NCBI GenBank assembly: GCA_016234955.1
Contig: JACRNN010000059.1
Coordinates: forward strand, 1 to 11,440
From: Deltaproteobacteria bacterium
Lineage (GTDB): Bacteria > Desulfobacterota > GWC2-55-46
Direction: 5' to 3'
Length of the DNA stretch: 11,440 bases
The first letter of the stretch is position 1; each line of letters opens with the position of its first letter. A model generated the notes under the pieces. The model did not search any database. It was given only the letters and a program-made list of their open reading frames with translations, and had not been told where the DNA came from. The position numbers were made by a program, and so were the translations under genes. Below, in pieces: positions 5,566 through 11,440 of this stretch.

Positions 5566-8350
5566 GGGCGTCGGAGAGGTCGGACTCCGACTTGGCCGTG
5601 GTCTGCCCCTTGTCCTTGACCGCGTAGAGCCTGTCCACGACGCTCGTATCGACAGGGTGCTCCCTGTCCCCGGTGCCGAAGTACAGCATCTCGTAGCCTA
5701 TCTCAAGGGTCACGGACGGCCTGTAGAACATCTTCCTGCCGGTGCTCGCGTCGGCACCGGGGTTGGACTGGAAGATGCGCCTGCCCGTCCAGTTGCCCGT
5801 AAGCTTGTCGCCGACGTCGAACCTCCAGATGTAGGCGCCGACGTCCGCGGCGTAGACCCTGTCCGCGTACCCGTTGCCGTCCACGTCGATGACCGAGAGC
5901 TGGGACGGGATGGACCTCGTGAGGCTCGAGTTCTGGGTAGTGGTGTATCCCCAGACCTTATAGCCGCTGTTCGTGAAGTACGGCGTGGAGCCTGAAAGCG
6001 TGGCTATCTCAACGGCGTAAACCCCCCGGCCTTTCGTGCTGGTGAGGGTGGGCTGGGCGTCCTCGGCCGTGTTGTCATAGCCCGCGCCGATAAAGGCCAC
6101 TATCTTGGAGGTATCCACGCCGCTCACCTGGGTTAGTATCTTGGCCATCACGGGCTCTGACCAGCTTTCGCCAAGCTCGGAGTAGTCGGTGTTCGTCCCG
6201 GAAGGGCTAACCGTCGAGCTCAGCCGCCACATGTACCGCGGTGAGAACGGGTCAGAGACGTCGATCGCGTAGTAAAACCCCCCTCCCCTCCTCTCCCCGA
6301 ACATGAGCACTACCTTGTCCCCGGCGGCGCTGTCGATAGTGCCGTCGTTGTTGGCGTCATAGGTGTAGGCTATAGGGGAAGAGTCGACGAAATAGCTGTG
6401 CGTCGTTCCGTGGAGGTACTGGAGGTTGGGCAGGAGGTCCTGCGGTATGAAGGACCAAAGCTCGCTCCCGTTGCAGTCCCTGAAGGCGTGGAGCATCCCG
6501 TCGTTGGCGCCGACGTATATCATGGTCTTGTTGATGTTGCAGTCGGTCTCCTGCGCCGTGGTGAACGAGGTGTAGTTGACCACGAGAGGCTTGGAGTGGA
6601 GTATGTCGCCAAATACCCACCCCCTCTTTTCCGCGGTTATCCCGTTGCCGTCGATATCGTACGAGTCATAGCCGTGGACGTAGTTCACAAGCTTGTCCTT
6701 CTCCGTTGCGTCCGCAACGTTGAGGAGCGTATAGGTTATCGCCGCGTTCGCGGTAGTGAACGCGTTGGTCGCGTCCGTCAATAACGTGCTCGTCCCGGTG
6801 TAGGTGTAGATGGACCGCGCCGTGGTCCTTGTGAGCAGTTGCGCCCCTACTCCTCCCTGGTCGACGTTGCCGCCGTCCGCGGCAGAGGACCAGTATGAGA
6901 TCGCGTTGTCCACGATGCTGCCGTCCGCGTTCGTGGCGAGGTTGTTGTTCTTGTCAACTATCGCGTTCGTGTCGTTTATCCCGTACTTCTTGAGGTTGCC
7001 GTACCAGAACCCATCCGTCTGGGGCTTGAAAAACCCCATGTAGATGCGGCTCCCGCTGAAGGTCCTGTTCTCCGGGCTCACCGGAACGACCGGGGCCACG
7101 AACGAGGTATTGTCCTCTATTATCGTGGCGAGTATCTGCCTCAGGGATTCGCTCAACCCGGAGGTGGAAGACGCCGAATAATAATTCCCGCCTCCGTTGT
7201 TGGCCGTCTCCTGCAATAGCTTCTCGGCGGACGGATCCCCTGAGACTCCGAACCCGACCGTATGGGTTATCACGTTCTGCTTGCCTATGGTCTTGGCGTC
7301 GGCCCCGTCGGTAAGCAGGTCGGAGTCGTAGAGGTATTTGGCCACGTCATCGAGGTAGTCGGAGCCCTGATAGGCATAGCTCTTCGAAGGGTCGCCGGCG
7401 GGTTCGAAGCCGTCGGCGTCGCAATCGCCGTTGCTGCATATCGATTGCAATACCATATCCCTGTCCTCGGTGGACATGCCGTCGGTTATGAGGATGATAT
7501 AGTTCTTCTGGCAACTGTATTCTATGGGAGTGGTGTATGTGATGCTGCCGTTGAAGGCCGTAGGGGCGCCCTTGTAATACCGCATAGCCTCGAAGAGCGT
7601 TTCCGCAAGGGGGGTCCATGTGGACGGAGTGATGTTGTTGACGGTGTTTACGAGCGCCGTCCGGTTGGTGGTCGTGCCTGAAAAAATGGCGTCCATGTTC
7701 TTTACGTACGCCTGGTAGCCGCTGTACCCGTAGGAATCCCCCACCCCGGCGATATGTCCGCCCTGCGATTGATTGAATATCATGAGGCCGAACTTGACGC
7801 CGCTCGTGGTATTCAAGAGGTTGGTCAGCACCTCTTTGGCGACGTCCATCTTCGCCCTGGTTCCGCCGGACTGGGTAAGCCAGTTTACATAGTTGCCGGT
7901 TGCAAAACTCGCCGTGACATAGCCGGAGCATGCCCCGGTGCTGCTTGCCAGCCTCCCCTGGTAGGTGCCGACTGTAAGGAGGGCGTTTTTTGCCGTGGTG
8001 CAGGTGATGGTGTTGACGTTGGAGATGTAGTTCTGCCATACCTTCTCCACCCCCCTCCACCTGTAAACGGTGTTCGAGGAGCACGGCTGGCCCTGGCAGC
8101 CGCTGGTCTGCGGGTATGTCGTAGCCGGGTTGTAAGGGTCGCCCATGATGATCGTATCGCTCATGGACCCGGAGTTATCGAGGATGATGAGGACGTTGGG
8201 CTGGATGGTAGAGGTGCTCACCCCGTATATCGAGGTGTCGCCCGGATACTGGTCGATGGCGTAAGAGACGGAGTTATGGCCCGCTATTACGCTTATGGCG
8301 AGCAGGATCGAATATAGAAGCTTACTATTATTTAGGAACGATTTTAGCAT
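5555..8350 (-). CDS. pilY1: PilY1, pilus-tip adhesin/assembly factor (frameshifted before its C-terminus)
   Basis: PilY1 is a large secreted tip protein that primes pilus assembly with the minor pilins and mediates adhesion or surface sensing. ATG 8350 is chosen because GGAGG sits 6 nt upstream and a signal peptide follows directly (MLKSFLNNSKLLYSILLA ... SVSYA, about 31 aa); an upstream in-frame start at 8386 has neither. The N-terminal half is a von Willebrand A domain: MIDAS DNSGS at about 58-62, WTPLAE near 247, and LITDG near 287-291. The C-terminal half is the PilY1 beta-propeller (IYVGANDGMLHAF, FIPQDLLPNLQYL, GERRGGGFYYAIDVSDP). EF-hand-like acidic loops occur at about 565-570, 665-673 and 822-830. 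No RGD is present. This frame stops at 5557-5555, about 113 residues early; the rest lies in the next frame. Restored length would be about 1041 aa. It overlaps the 3' end of pilX by 23 nt. Confidence 0.93.
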   Translation of the reverse strand: MLKSFLNNSKLLYSILLAISVIAGHNSVSYAIDQYPGDTSIYGVSTSTIQPNVLIILDNSGSMSDTIIMGDPYNPATTYPQTSGCQGQPCSSNTVYRWRGVEKVWQNYISNVNTITCTTAKNALLTVGTYQGRLASSTGACSGYVTASFATGNYVNWLTQSGGTRAKMDVAKEVLTNLLNTTSGVKFGLMIFNQSQGGHIAGVGDSYGYSGYQAYVKNMDAIFSGTTTNRTALVNTVNNITPSTWTPLAETLFEAMRYYKGAPTAFNGSITYTTPIEYSCQKNYIILITDGMSTEDRDMVLQSICSNGDCDADGFEPAGDPSKSYAYQGSDYLDDVAKYLYDSDLLTDGADAKTIGKQNVITHTVGFGVSGDPSAEKLLQETANNGGGNYYSASSTSGLSESLRQILATIIEDNTSFVAPVVPVSPENRTFSGSRIYMGFFKPQTDGFWYGNLKKYGINDTNAIVDKNNNLATNADGSIVDNAISYWSSAADGGNVDQGGVGAQLLTRTTARSIYTYTGTSTLLTDATNAFTTANAAITYTLLNVADATEKDKLVNYVHGYDSYDIDGNGITAEKRGWVFGDILHSKPLVVNYTSFTTAQETDCNINKTMIYVGANDGMLHAFRDCNGSELWSFIPQDLLPNLQYLHGTTHSYFVDSSPIAYTYDANNDGTIDSAAGDKVVLMFGERRGGGFYYAIDVSDPFSPRYMWRLSSTVSPSGTNTDYSELGESWSEPVMAKILTQVSGVDTSKIVAFIGAGYDNTAEDAQPTLTSTKGRGVYAVEIATLSGSTPYFTNSGYKVWGYTTTQNSSLTRSIPSQLSVIDVDGNGYADRVYAADVGAYIWRFDVGDKLTGNWTGRRIFQSNPGADASTGRKMFYRPSVTLEIGYEMLYFGTGDREHPVDTSVVDRLYAVKDKGQTTAKSESDLSDARPQ

Positions 8351-8984
8351 TGCCGGCCTCCACTTCCAGGTTAGAGTTGTTGCCACCAGTCCCCGTAACG
8401 TCTATGACGTAGTAATTCGCCTGATACTGCGTCACGTCCACGCCTGAGCCTCTCGGCGGATTGCCGTTGCCCACGTACTGGACGGTTCCGGCTACGTTGC
8501 TCGACCCCACCTGAAGGTTCACCCCGCCGACCGGCACGTTCACCGAATTTGTGGTGCCGGGGATGATCGAAGAGTATACATTGGAGTCGCCGTAGGCGTA
8601 CTGCACGCCCCTTTCGGCGGCGTAGAACGCGTTCTGGCTGGAGCGGTAGTTCCTCGATATCTGCACCTCGGTGGTGGAGGTGGTGAATATCAGCGAGCCG
8701 AGCAGGCTCATCAGGAAGAGCATCACCAGCGCTAATACAAGGGCCACGCCCCTTTCGTTGTCCGCCAGTTTTTTGAAAGGTTGCCGAAAACCTCTGGATT
8801 CATTCAGGCTGCTCAAAAAGCTCCCGACCCACGCCACCTGGCGTGGGTGCCCCGGAGGCGTCGAGGAGCGAGGAATGAGCGTACTTTCTACGTACGCCGC
8901 AGTGATGAGCCGGGGCACCCGCACGAGCAGTGCGGGTCGGACAACAAAGCAGATGGACTTTTTCAGCAGCCTGATAATCTTCAT
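8328..8984 (-). CDS. pilX: PilX-type minor pilin with a 57-codon repeat insertion in its leader
   Basis: This is a minor pilin of the PilX_N family. The diagnostic core is NERG, then VALVLALVMLFLMSLLGSLIFTTSTTEVQISRNY and SSQNAFYAAERGVQYA, followed by a small beta domain. As in many PilX proteins the mature +5 Glu is absent. The start ATG at 8984 is 4 nt after the pilW stop with AGGTG 5 nt upstream, so it is credible, but it gives a leader of about 79 residues instead of the usual 10-25. The excess is explained by a 171-bp palindromic element (8804-8974) inserted in frame three codons after the start; removing it leaves a normal leader of about 22 residues. No good alternative start is seen downstream of the element. 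Whether prepilin peptidase and the membrane machinery tolerate the long leader is unknown. Confidence 0.85.
   Translation of the reverse strand: MKIIRLLKKSICFVVRPALLVRVPRLITAAYVESTLIPRSSTPPGHPRQVAWVGSFLSSLNESRGFRQPFKKLADNERGVALVLALVMLFLMSLLGSLIFTTSTTEVQISRNYRSSQNAFYAAERGVQYAYGDSNVYSSIIPGTTNSVNVPVGGVNLQVGSSNVAGTVQYVGNGNPPRGSGVDVTQYQANYYVIDVTGTGGNNSNLEVEAGNAKIVPK
8804..8974. repeat. 171-bp palindromic (MITE/REP-like) element inside pilX
   Basis: The ends are near-perfect inverted repeats: TCAGGCTGCTcAAAAAG at 8804-8820 against the complement of CTTTTTcAGCAGCCTGA at 8958-8974, one mismatch. Inside are nested palindromes: CCCACGCC-acct-GGCGTGGG, GGGTGCCCCGG pairing with CCGGGGCACCC, GCGTAC pairing with GTACGC, and CCCGCAC-gagca-GTGCGGG. 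The whole could fold as a multi-branched hairpin. It is exactly 57 codons long, contains no stop in the pilX frame, and encodes most of residues 4-60 of the predicted protein. No transposase is encoded, and no second copy is in this window. Confidence 0.8.
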
Positions 8985-8988
8985 GTCC

Positions 8989-9909
8989 TCACCTGTTCCT
9001 TATCTTGGCGACGGTGGTCAACTCCCTTGTCTTCTGCCCGCCCGAGAGCGCGGCCGTATCTACCGTCCGGCCCGTCAGGGTGAACCTTGCGGCCCTGACG
9101 GTGGAGAGGTCGGCCGGAGCGTCGACCTCTGCCGTGCTCCCGTCCTGTATGTACTTGACCTGAAAATTCTGGACGTTCGTCGCTAAGACGCTGCCGTCGT
9201 CCGCAACCCCGTTCAATATCCTCATAAGGCACGTCTGCCCCGCCGGACAGCTCGTCACCAGCGGGCCGCAACCCGCCGCAGGGCCGACGCAGAAGAGCAG
9301 CGTATTGGGGTACACCCCCCCTGTCCTCGATATAATGTACCCCTTCTTGAACAGTATGTTGGCTCCGCTCGCCGCCGGGGTCAGCGTGACGCTTGGGACG
9401 GTGTTGTCCACCGCCGCAACAGTGAACGTAGTATCGAGCGGCTGGTTCTTGTCCGGGATGTTCAATATCCTGACGACGTCCCCGGCTGTGAAGAGGTTGG
9501 CCTGGGACGCCGAGGCCACGGTAAAGGTTATGTTGGTGCCGGCCACGACGTTGGCCGTCACGTCGGCGTCTATGCGTCCCATCACCCCGCTTAACGAGGC
9601 GGTATTTATCGTCACCATGTCGGTTCCGCCAAGCCCGCCGTTGTCGCTGACGACGCTTATCGGGTTGGTGCCGCCGGCAACGCCCATACCGGACGACATC
9701 ATGTCCCGCGCGACGGCATCGAGCGCGATCCTGATGTTCTGCTGGACGTCCACAACGTCTTCCTCGATGGTGGTGACCCTGTGCTGGGTGTTATACAGGG
9801 CGAAGATAGCCGCGGTTACTACGGCGAGCATGCCCATGGCTATCAGGAGCTCGACCAGGGTAAAGCCGCCTTTTTTTCGCATGGGTTGTAAGATCGACGC
9901 TAATTTCAT
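8989..9909 (-). CDS. pilW: PilW-type minor pilin
   Basis: This is a minor pilin of the PilW family, 306 aa from ATG 9909 (two codons after an alternative GTG at 9915; AGAGAG lies 7 nt before the ATG). The leader MKLASILQPMRKKGG is followed by FTLVELLIAMGMLAVVTAAIFALYNTQ, a classic class III prepilin signal with Glu +5. RIALDAVARDMMSSGMGVAGG is characteristic of PilW/GspJ-like pilins. The C-terminal two thirds is a long beta-rich domain, with Cys residues around CVGPAAGCGPLVTSCPAGQTC that could form disulfides. It acts in the tip/priming complex with PilV, PilX and PilY1. It lies 57 nt after pilV and 4 nt before the pilX start. Confidence 0.9.
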   Translation of the reverse strand: MKLASILQPMRKKGGFTLVELLIAMGMLAVVTAAIFALYNTQHRVTTIEEDVVDVQQNIRIALDAVARDMMSSGMGVAGGTNPISVVSDNGGLGGTDMVTINTASLSGVMGRIDADVTANVVAGTNITFTVASASQANLFTAGDVVRILNIPDKNQPLDTTFTVAAVDNTVPSVTLTPAASGANILFKKGYIISRTGGVYPNTLLFCVGPAAGCGPLVTSCPAGQTCLMRILNGVADDGSVLATNVQNFQVKYIQDGSTAEVDAPADLSTVRAARFTLTGRTVDTAALSGGQKTRELTTVAKIRNR

Positions 9910-9966
9910 ATCCACGCTCTCTAATTATGATACTGATTGTTCAGGCGCGCCCCTGTTCAGGCCCGC

Positions 9967-10377
9967 CTAAATACGGTTCTTGTACGACGTGAGGGTCGTT
10001 GTCCTTCCGCCGCTCGTGACTGAAACGTCTATCATCGAAACGTTCACCACCGGGTTATTGACGGTGATGGAGTATGTGGCCGAATACGTCCTGCCCTGGA
10101 CCGTCCTCGTGGTGGCGGCGGAGCCCGTGTCGAGGTCGTAGACCGCGTTCGCGGCGGCGGCGGCGAATATGACGTCGCCGCCGTCCTTGGCCAGGATCTC
10201 CTCCATGACCGAGTTGGCGACCGACGACTCGACCGTTACCATGTATGAAAAACTGTTGGACCTGATCCCTGTTGAAAACATCGAGGCCACGCCGAGCAGG
10301 CCTATGGAGAGTACCGTTATGGCTATGAGGAGCTCTACAAGCGTAAAACCCTTTTCTCTATCCGATATCTTCGGCAT
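9967..10377 (-). CDS. pilV: PilV-type minor pilin
   Basis: This is a minor pilin of the PilV/GspI-like family, 136 aa. ATG 10377 gives a compact leader, MPKISDREKG, followed by FTLVELLIAITVLSIGLLGVASMF with the conserved Glu at +5. A longer frame opens at 10455, but it begins inside repeat copy B, and its extra 26 residues are repeat-derived and unlike a prepilin leader. The ribosome-binding site is weak (GGGCGGGA about 5-12 nt upstream). The mature N-terminal helix is followed by the region SFSYMVTVESSVANSVMEEILAKDGG and a beta domain ending in TTTLTSYKNRI. It is the first gene of the operon read from the sigma-54 promoter and is separated from that promoter by copy B in the leader. Confidence 0.9.
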   Translation of the reverse strand: MPKISDREKGFTLVELLIAITVLSIGLLGVASMFSTGIRSNSFSYMVTVESSVANSVMEEILAKDGGDVIFAAAAANAVYDLDTGSAATTRTVQGRTYSATYSITVNNPVVNVSMIDVSVTSGGRTTTLTSYKNRI

Positions 10378-10412
10378 ATTGTCCCGCCCTTTGGCGACTA
10401 TCGATTCTTTAC

Positions 10413-10498
10413 GGGTTGAAGCTCCCCGCAGCAAGCTGCGAGGAATCTTCGACATATAAGGAAGTATCTATTTCTATGCGCTCGCTATGCATGTTCAA
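10413..10498. repeat. Palindromic repeat copy B, in the pilV leader region
   Basis: This 86-bp copy is bounded by GGGTTGAA and ATGTTCAA. It is nearly identical to copy C over the shared parts, but lacks 37 bp that in C lie between two copies of ATGCGCTCGCT, and lacks two bases near the left end. It contains the short hairpin CGCAGC-aa-GCTGCG. It lies 36 bp upstream of pilV, within the predicted transcript leader. Confidence 0.8.
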
Positions 10499-10542
10499 AC
10501 CGCGCCGGTTAGAAGCCGCTGCGCGTCTGACATTCTTAAGTC

Positions 10543-10558
10543 TGCAACAGCCGTGCCA
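10543..10558 (-). promoter_or_regulatory. Sigma-54 (RpoN) promoter for the pilV-to-fimT operon
   Basis: The minus strand reads TGGCACGgctgTTGCA, matching the RpoN consensus TGGCACG-N4-TTGCW at every fixed position with correct spacing. The predicted start of transcription is near 10532, giving a leader of about 155 nt to pilV that includes repeat B. RpoN promoters need an AAA+ activator, and the gene just upstream encodes one. Very likely a real promoter; the activator identity is inferred. Confidence 0.82.
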
Positions 10559-10628
10559 AATGTTAACCATTTGATTTTTCAGTGTTTTCTGATTTGAACG
10601 GACGCACCCAGCTATATACTTTTTGCAT

Positions 10629-10638
10629 AGTACGTACT
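10629..10638. promoter_or_regulatory. Candidate upstream activator site
   Basis: A perfect 10-bp palindrome AGTACGTACT is centred about 101 bp upstream of the predicted sigma-54 start site, a typical distance for NtrC-type enhancer sites. A second imperfect dyad, TTAGG-N5-CCTAA, lies at 10695-10709 (about -170). The two sites are different in sequence, so at most one is likely to be the activator target. Confidence 0.3.
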
Positions 10639-10749
10639 TTTTTATCGGACGGGGCCACAAATAATGTAGGGGAAAAATTAGGTCTATGGAGAGGTTAGGG
10701 TACGCCTAAGTTTTCCGGCGGCCTGTTGCAAGCGTGGCACGAAGGATGT

Positions 10750-10874
10750 GGGTTGAAGCTCCCCGCTAGCCAAGCTGCGAGGAATCTTCGACATATAAGG
10801 AAGTATCTATTTCTATGCGCTCGCTTGACCCCGTAGCTTGGCTAGCGGGGAATGCGCTCGCTATGCATGTTCAA
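10750..10874. repeat. Palindromic repeat copy C, abutting the activator-gene stop codon
   Basis: This is the longest clean copy, 125 bp, bounded by GGGTTGAA and ATGTTCAA. TCCCCGCTAGCCAAGCT at 10760-10776 pairs perfectly over 17 bp with 10835-10851, enclosing a 58-nt loop. It contains the direct repeat ATGCGCTCGCT twice. The right end supplies the stop codon (TGA at 10873-10871) of the sigma-54 activator gene. All three copies point the same way. Confidence 0.85.
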
Positions 10875-11440
10875 TCCAGCTTATAGTCCTTTATCTTGTA
10901 CAGGAGGGCCCTGTGGCTTATATCGAGGAGGGCGGCGGCCTTTGTCCTGTTGTTATTGGTCTTCTGGAGCGCCTTCTTTATAAGCTCCCTTTCAACCGCC
11001 TCATGGGCCTTTTTCACTGACAGGAGGTCTTCCGGCAGAATGGCCGATAGGCCGGGCCGCCCCTCGGCCGTTATTGGAAGGGACTCTTCCCTGATGGCAG
11101 GGCCCTCTTCGAGTATCATGGCCCGCTCTATGACGTTTTCAAGCTCGCGGATGTTGCCGGGCCACTGGTAATTTTGAAGCGCGACAAAGGCCCCGTGCGA
11201 GAGCGTCTTTACGGGCTTGCCGAACTTCACGGCGAATTTTTCGATAAAATGCGCGGCGAGCGCCGGAATATCCCCGGTTCTCTCGCGCAGAGGGGGCAAC
11301 TTTATCTCTATGACGTTCAGGCGGTAGTAGAGGTCTTCCCTGAACCTGTTGTTCCTTATCTCTTCCTTCAGGTCCTTTATGGTGGCCGCCACGACGCGCG
11401 TGTCGATCTTTACCGGCTTCGTGTCCCCGACCCTCCTTAC
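10871..11440 (-). CDS. Sigma-54-dependent activator, NtrC/PilR type (N-terminus off the window)
   Basis: This is the last 189 residues of a bacterial enhancer-binding protein. The visible AAA+ part begins VRRVGDTKPVKIDTRVVAAT (sensor I region), followed by FREDLYYRLNVIEIKLPPLRER and GDIPALAAHFIEKF. The sensor II segment WPGNIRELENVIERAMIL is present. A linker leads to a C-terminal Fis-type DNA-binding helix-turn-helix, ELIKKALQKTNNNRTKAAALLDISHRALLYKIKDY. The receiver or other input domain is outside the window, so PilR identity cannot be proved. Next to it lies a sigma-54 promoter for the minor-pilin operon, so control of pilus-tip genes is the natural role, as PilR does for pilin in other bacteria. 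It ends in the edge of repeat C. Confidence 0.92.
   Translation of the reverse strand, partial: VRRVGDTKPVKIDTRVVAATIKDLKEEIRNNRFREDLYYRLNVIEIKLPPLRERTGDIPALAAHFIEKFAVKFGKPVKTLSHGAFVALQNYQWPGNIRELENVIERAMILEEGPAIREESLPITAEGRPGLSAILPEDLLSVKKAHEAVERELIKKALQKTNNNRTKAAALLDISHRALLYKIKDYKLD

Larger units (their letters stand above)
10378..10870. other. Gene-free regulatory region between the activator gene and pilV
   Basis: About 490 bp without a supported gene. It holds repeat C at the right, a roughly 250-bp relatively AT-rich middle part with the sigma-54 promoter and two small palindromes, and repeat B at the left. A minus-strand frame (10660-10409) crosses promoter and repeat and is rejected as a gene. 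No clear intrinsic terminator follows the activator gene. Confidence 0.7.

Noticed and set aside
5555..5575. Programmed +1 frameshift in pilY1
   Set aside because: No RF2-like slippery codon plus stop arrangement or long homopolymer is present at the junction; a one-base insertion is simpler.
10378..10455. pilV starting at 10455
   Set aside because: The extra 26 residues are translated repeat DNA, and the inner ATG at 10377 gives a normal prepilin leader.
10409..10660. Minus-strand 83-codon frame ending in MHSERIEIDTSLYVEDSSQL and similar
   Set aside because: It opens with GTG in AT-rich intergenic DNA, crosses the sigma-54 promoter, and its end is translated from repeat copy B; no ribosome-binding site or protein-like pattern.
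10720..10745. Second sigma-54 promoter around TTGCAAGCGTGGCAC
   Set aside because: The TGGCAC and TTGC blocks are in the wrong relative order and spacing on either strand.
10750..10874. CRISPR array or intrinsic terminator made of repeats B and C
   Set aside because: Only two copies, about 250 bp apart, no regular spacers, and the stem is not followed by a T run.

Overview
The window is a type IVa pilus biogenesis locus, and every supported gene lies on the minus strand. It is probably from a GC-rich Gram-negative (diderm) bacterium. A lipoprotein PilP, a PilMNOP inner-membrane platform, a large PilY1 with a von Willebrand A domain, and a sigma-54 promoter next to an NtrC-type activator fit a deltaproteobacterial (Desulfobacterota) or Nitrospirota-like lineage. 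That taxonomic guess comes from protein style only.

In transcription order, from right to left, the layout is as follows. (1) 11440-10871 is the C-terminal half of a sigma-54-dependent activator, cut by the window edge. (2) 10870-10378 is a gene-free stretch of about 490 bp. It holds two copies (C and B) of a dispersed palindromic repeat and, between them, a full-consensus sigma-54 promoter pointing at pilV. (3) 10377-3407 is the minor-pilin/adhesin operon: pilV, pilW, pilX, pilY1, a small exported protein, a lipoprotein with Ig/cadherin-like domains, and a fimT/gspH pseudopilin. These genes are tightly packed, with several start/stop overlaps. (4) 3406-2996 is a second gene-free stretch, with repeat copy A, a sigma-70-type promoter and a TCACA/TGTGA operator-like cluster. 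(5) 2995 to the left edge is a small Xre-type HTH regulator followed by pilM, pilN, pilO and the start of pilP (pilQ would be expected next).

Functionally, PilM-PilN-PilO-PilP form the alignment complex linking the cytoplasmic motor to the outer-membrane secretin. PilV, PilW, PilX and FimT are minor pilins that, with PilY1, prime pilus assembly and form the tip. The promoter arrangement suggests separate control of the two blocks: sigma-54 plus activator for the tip genes, and sigma-70 plus a local Xre regulator for the platform genes.

Four things stand out. A 171-bp palindromic element is inserted in frame in the leader of pilX. A single-base frameshift separates pilY1 from its conserved C-terminus. 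A three-copy repeat family has an end that coincides with the stop codons of two genes. A near-perfect sigma-54 promoter lies directly beside an NtrC-type regulator gene.
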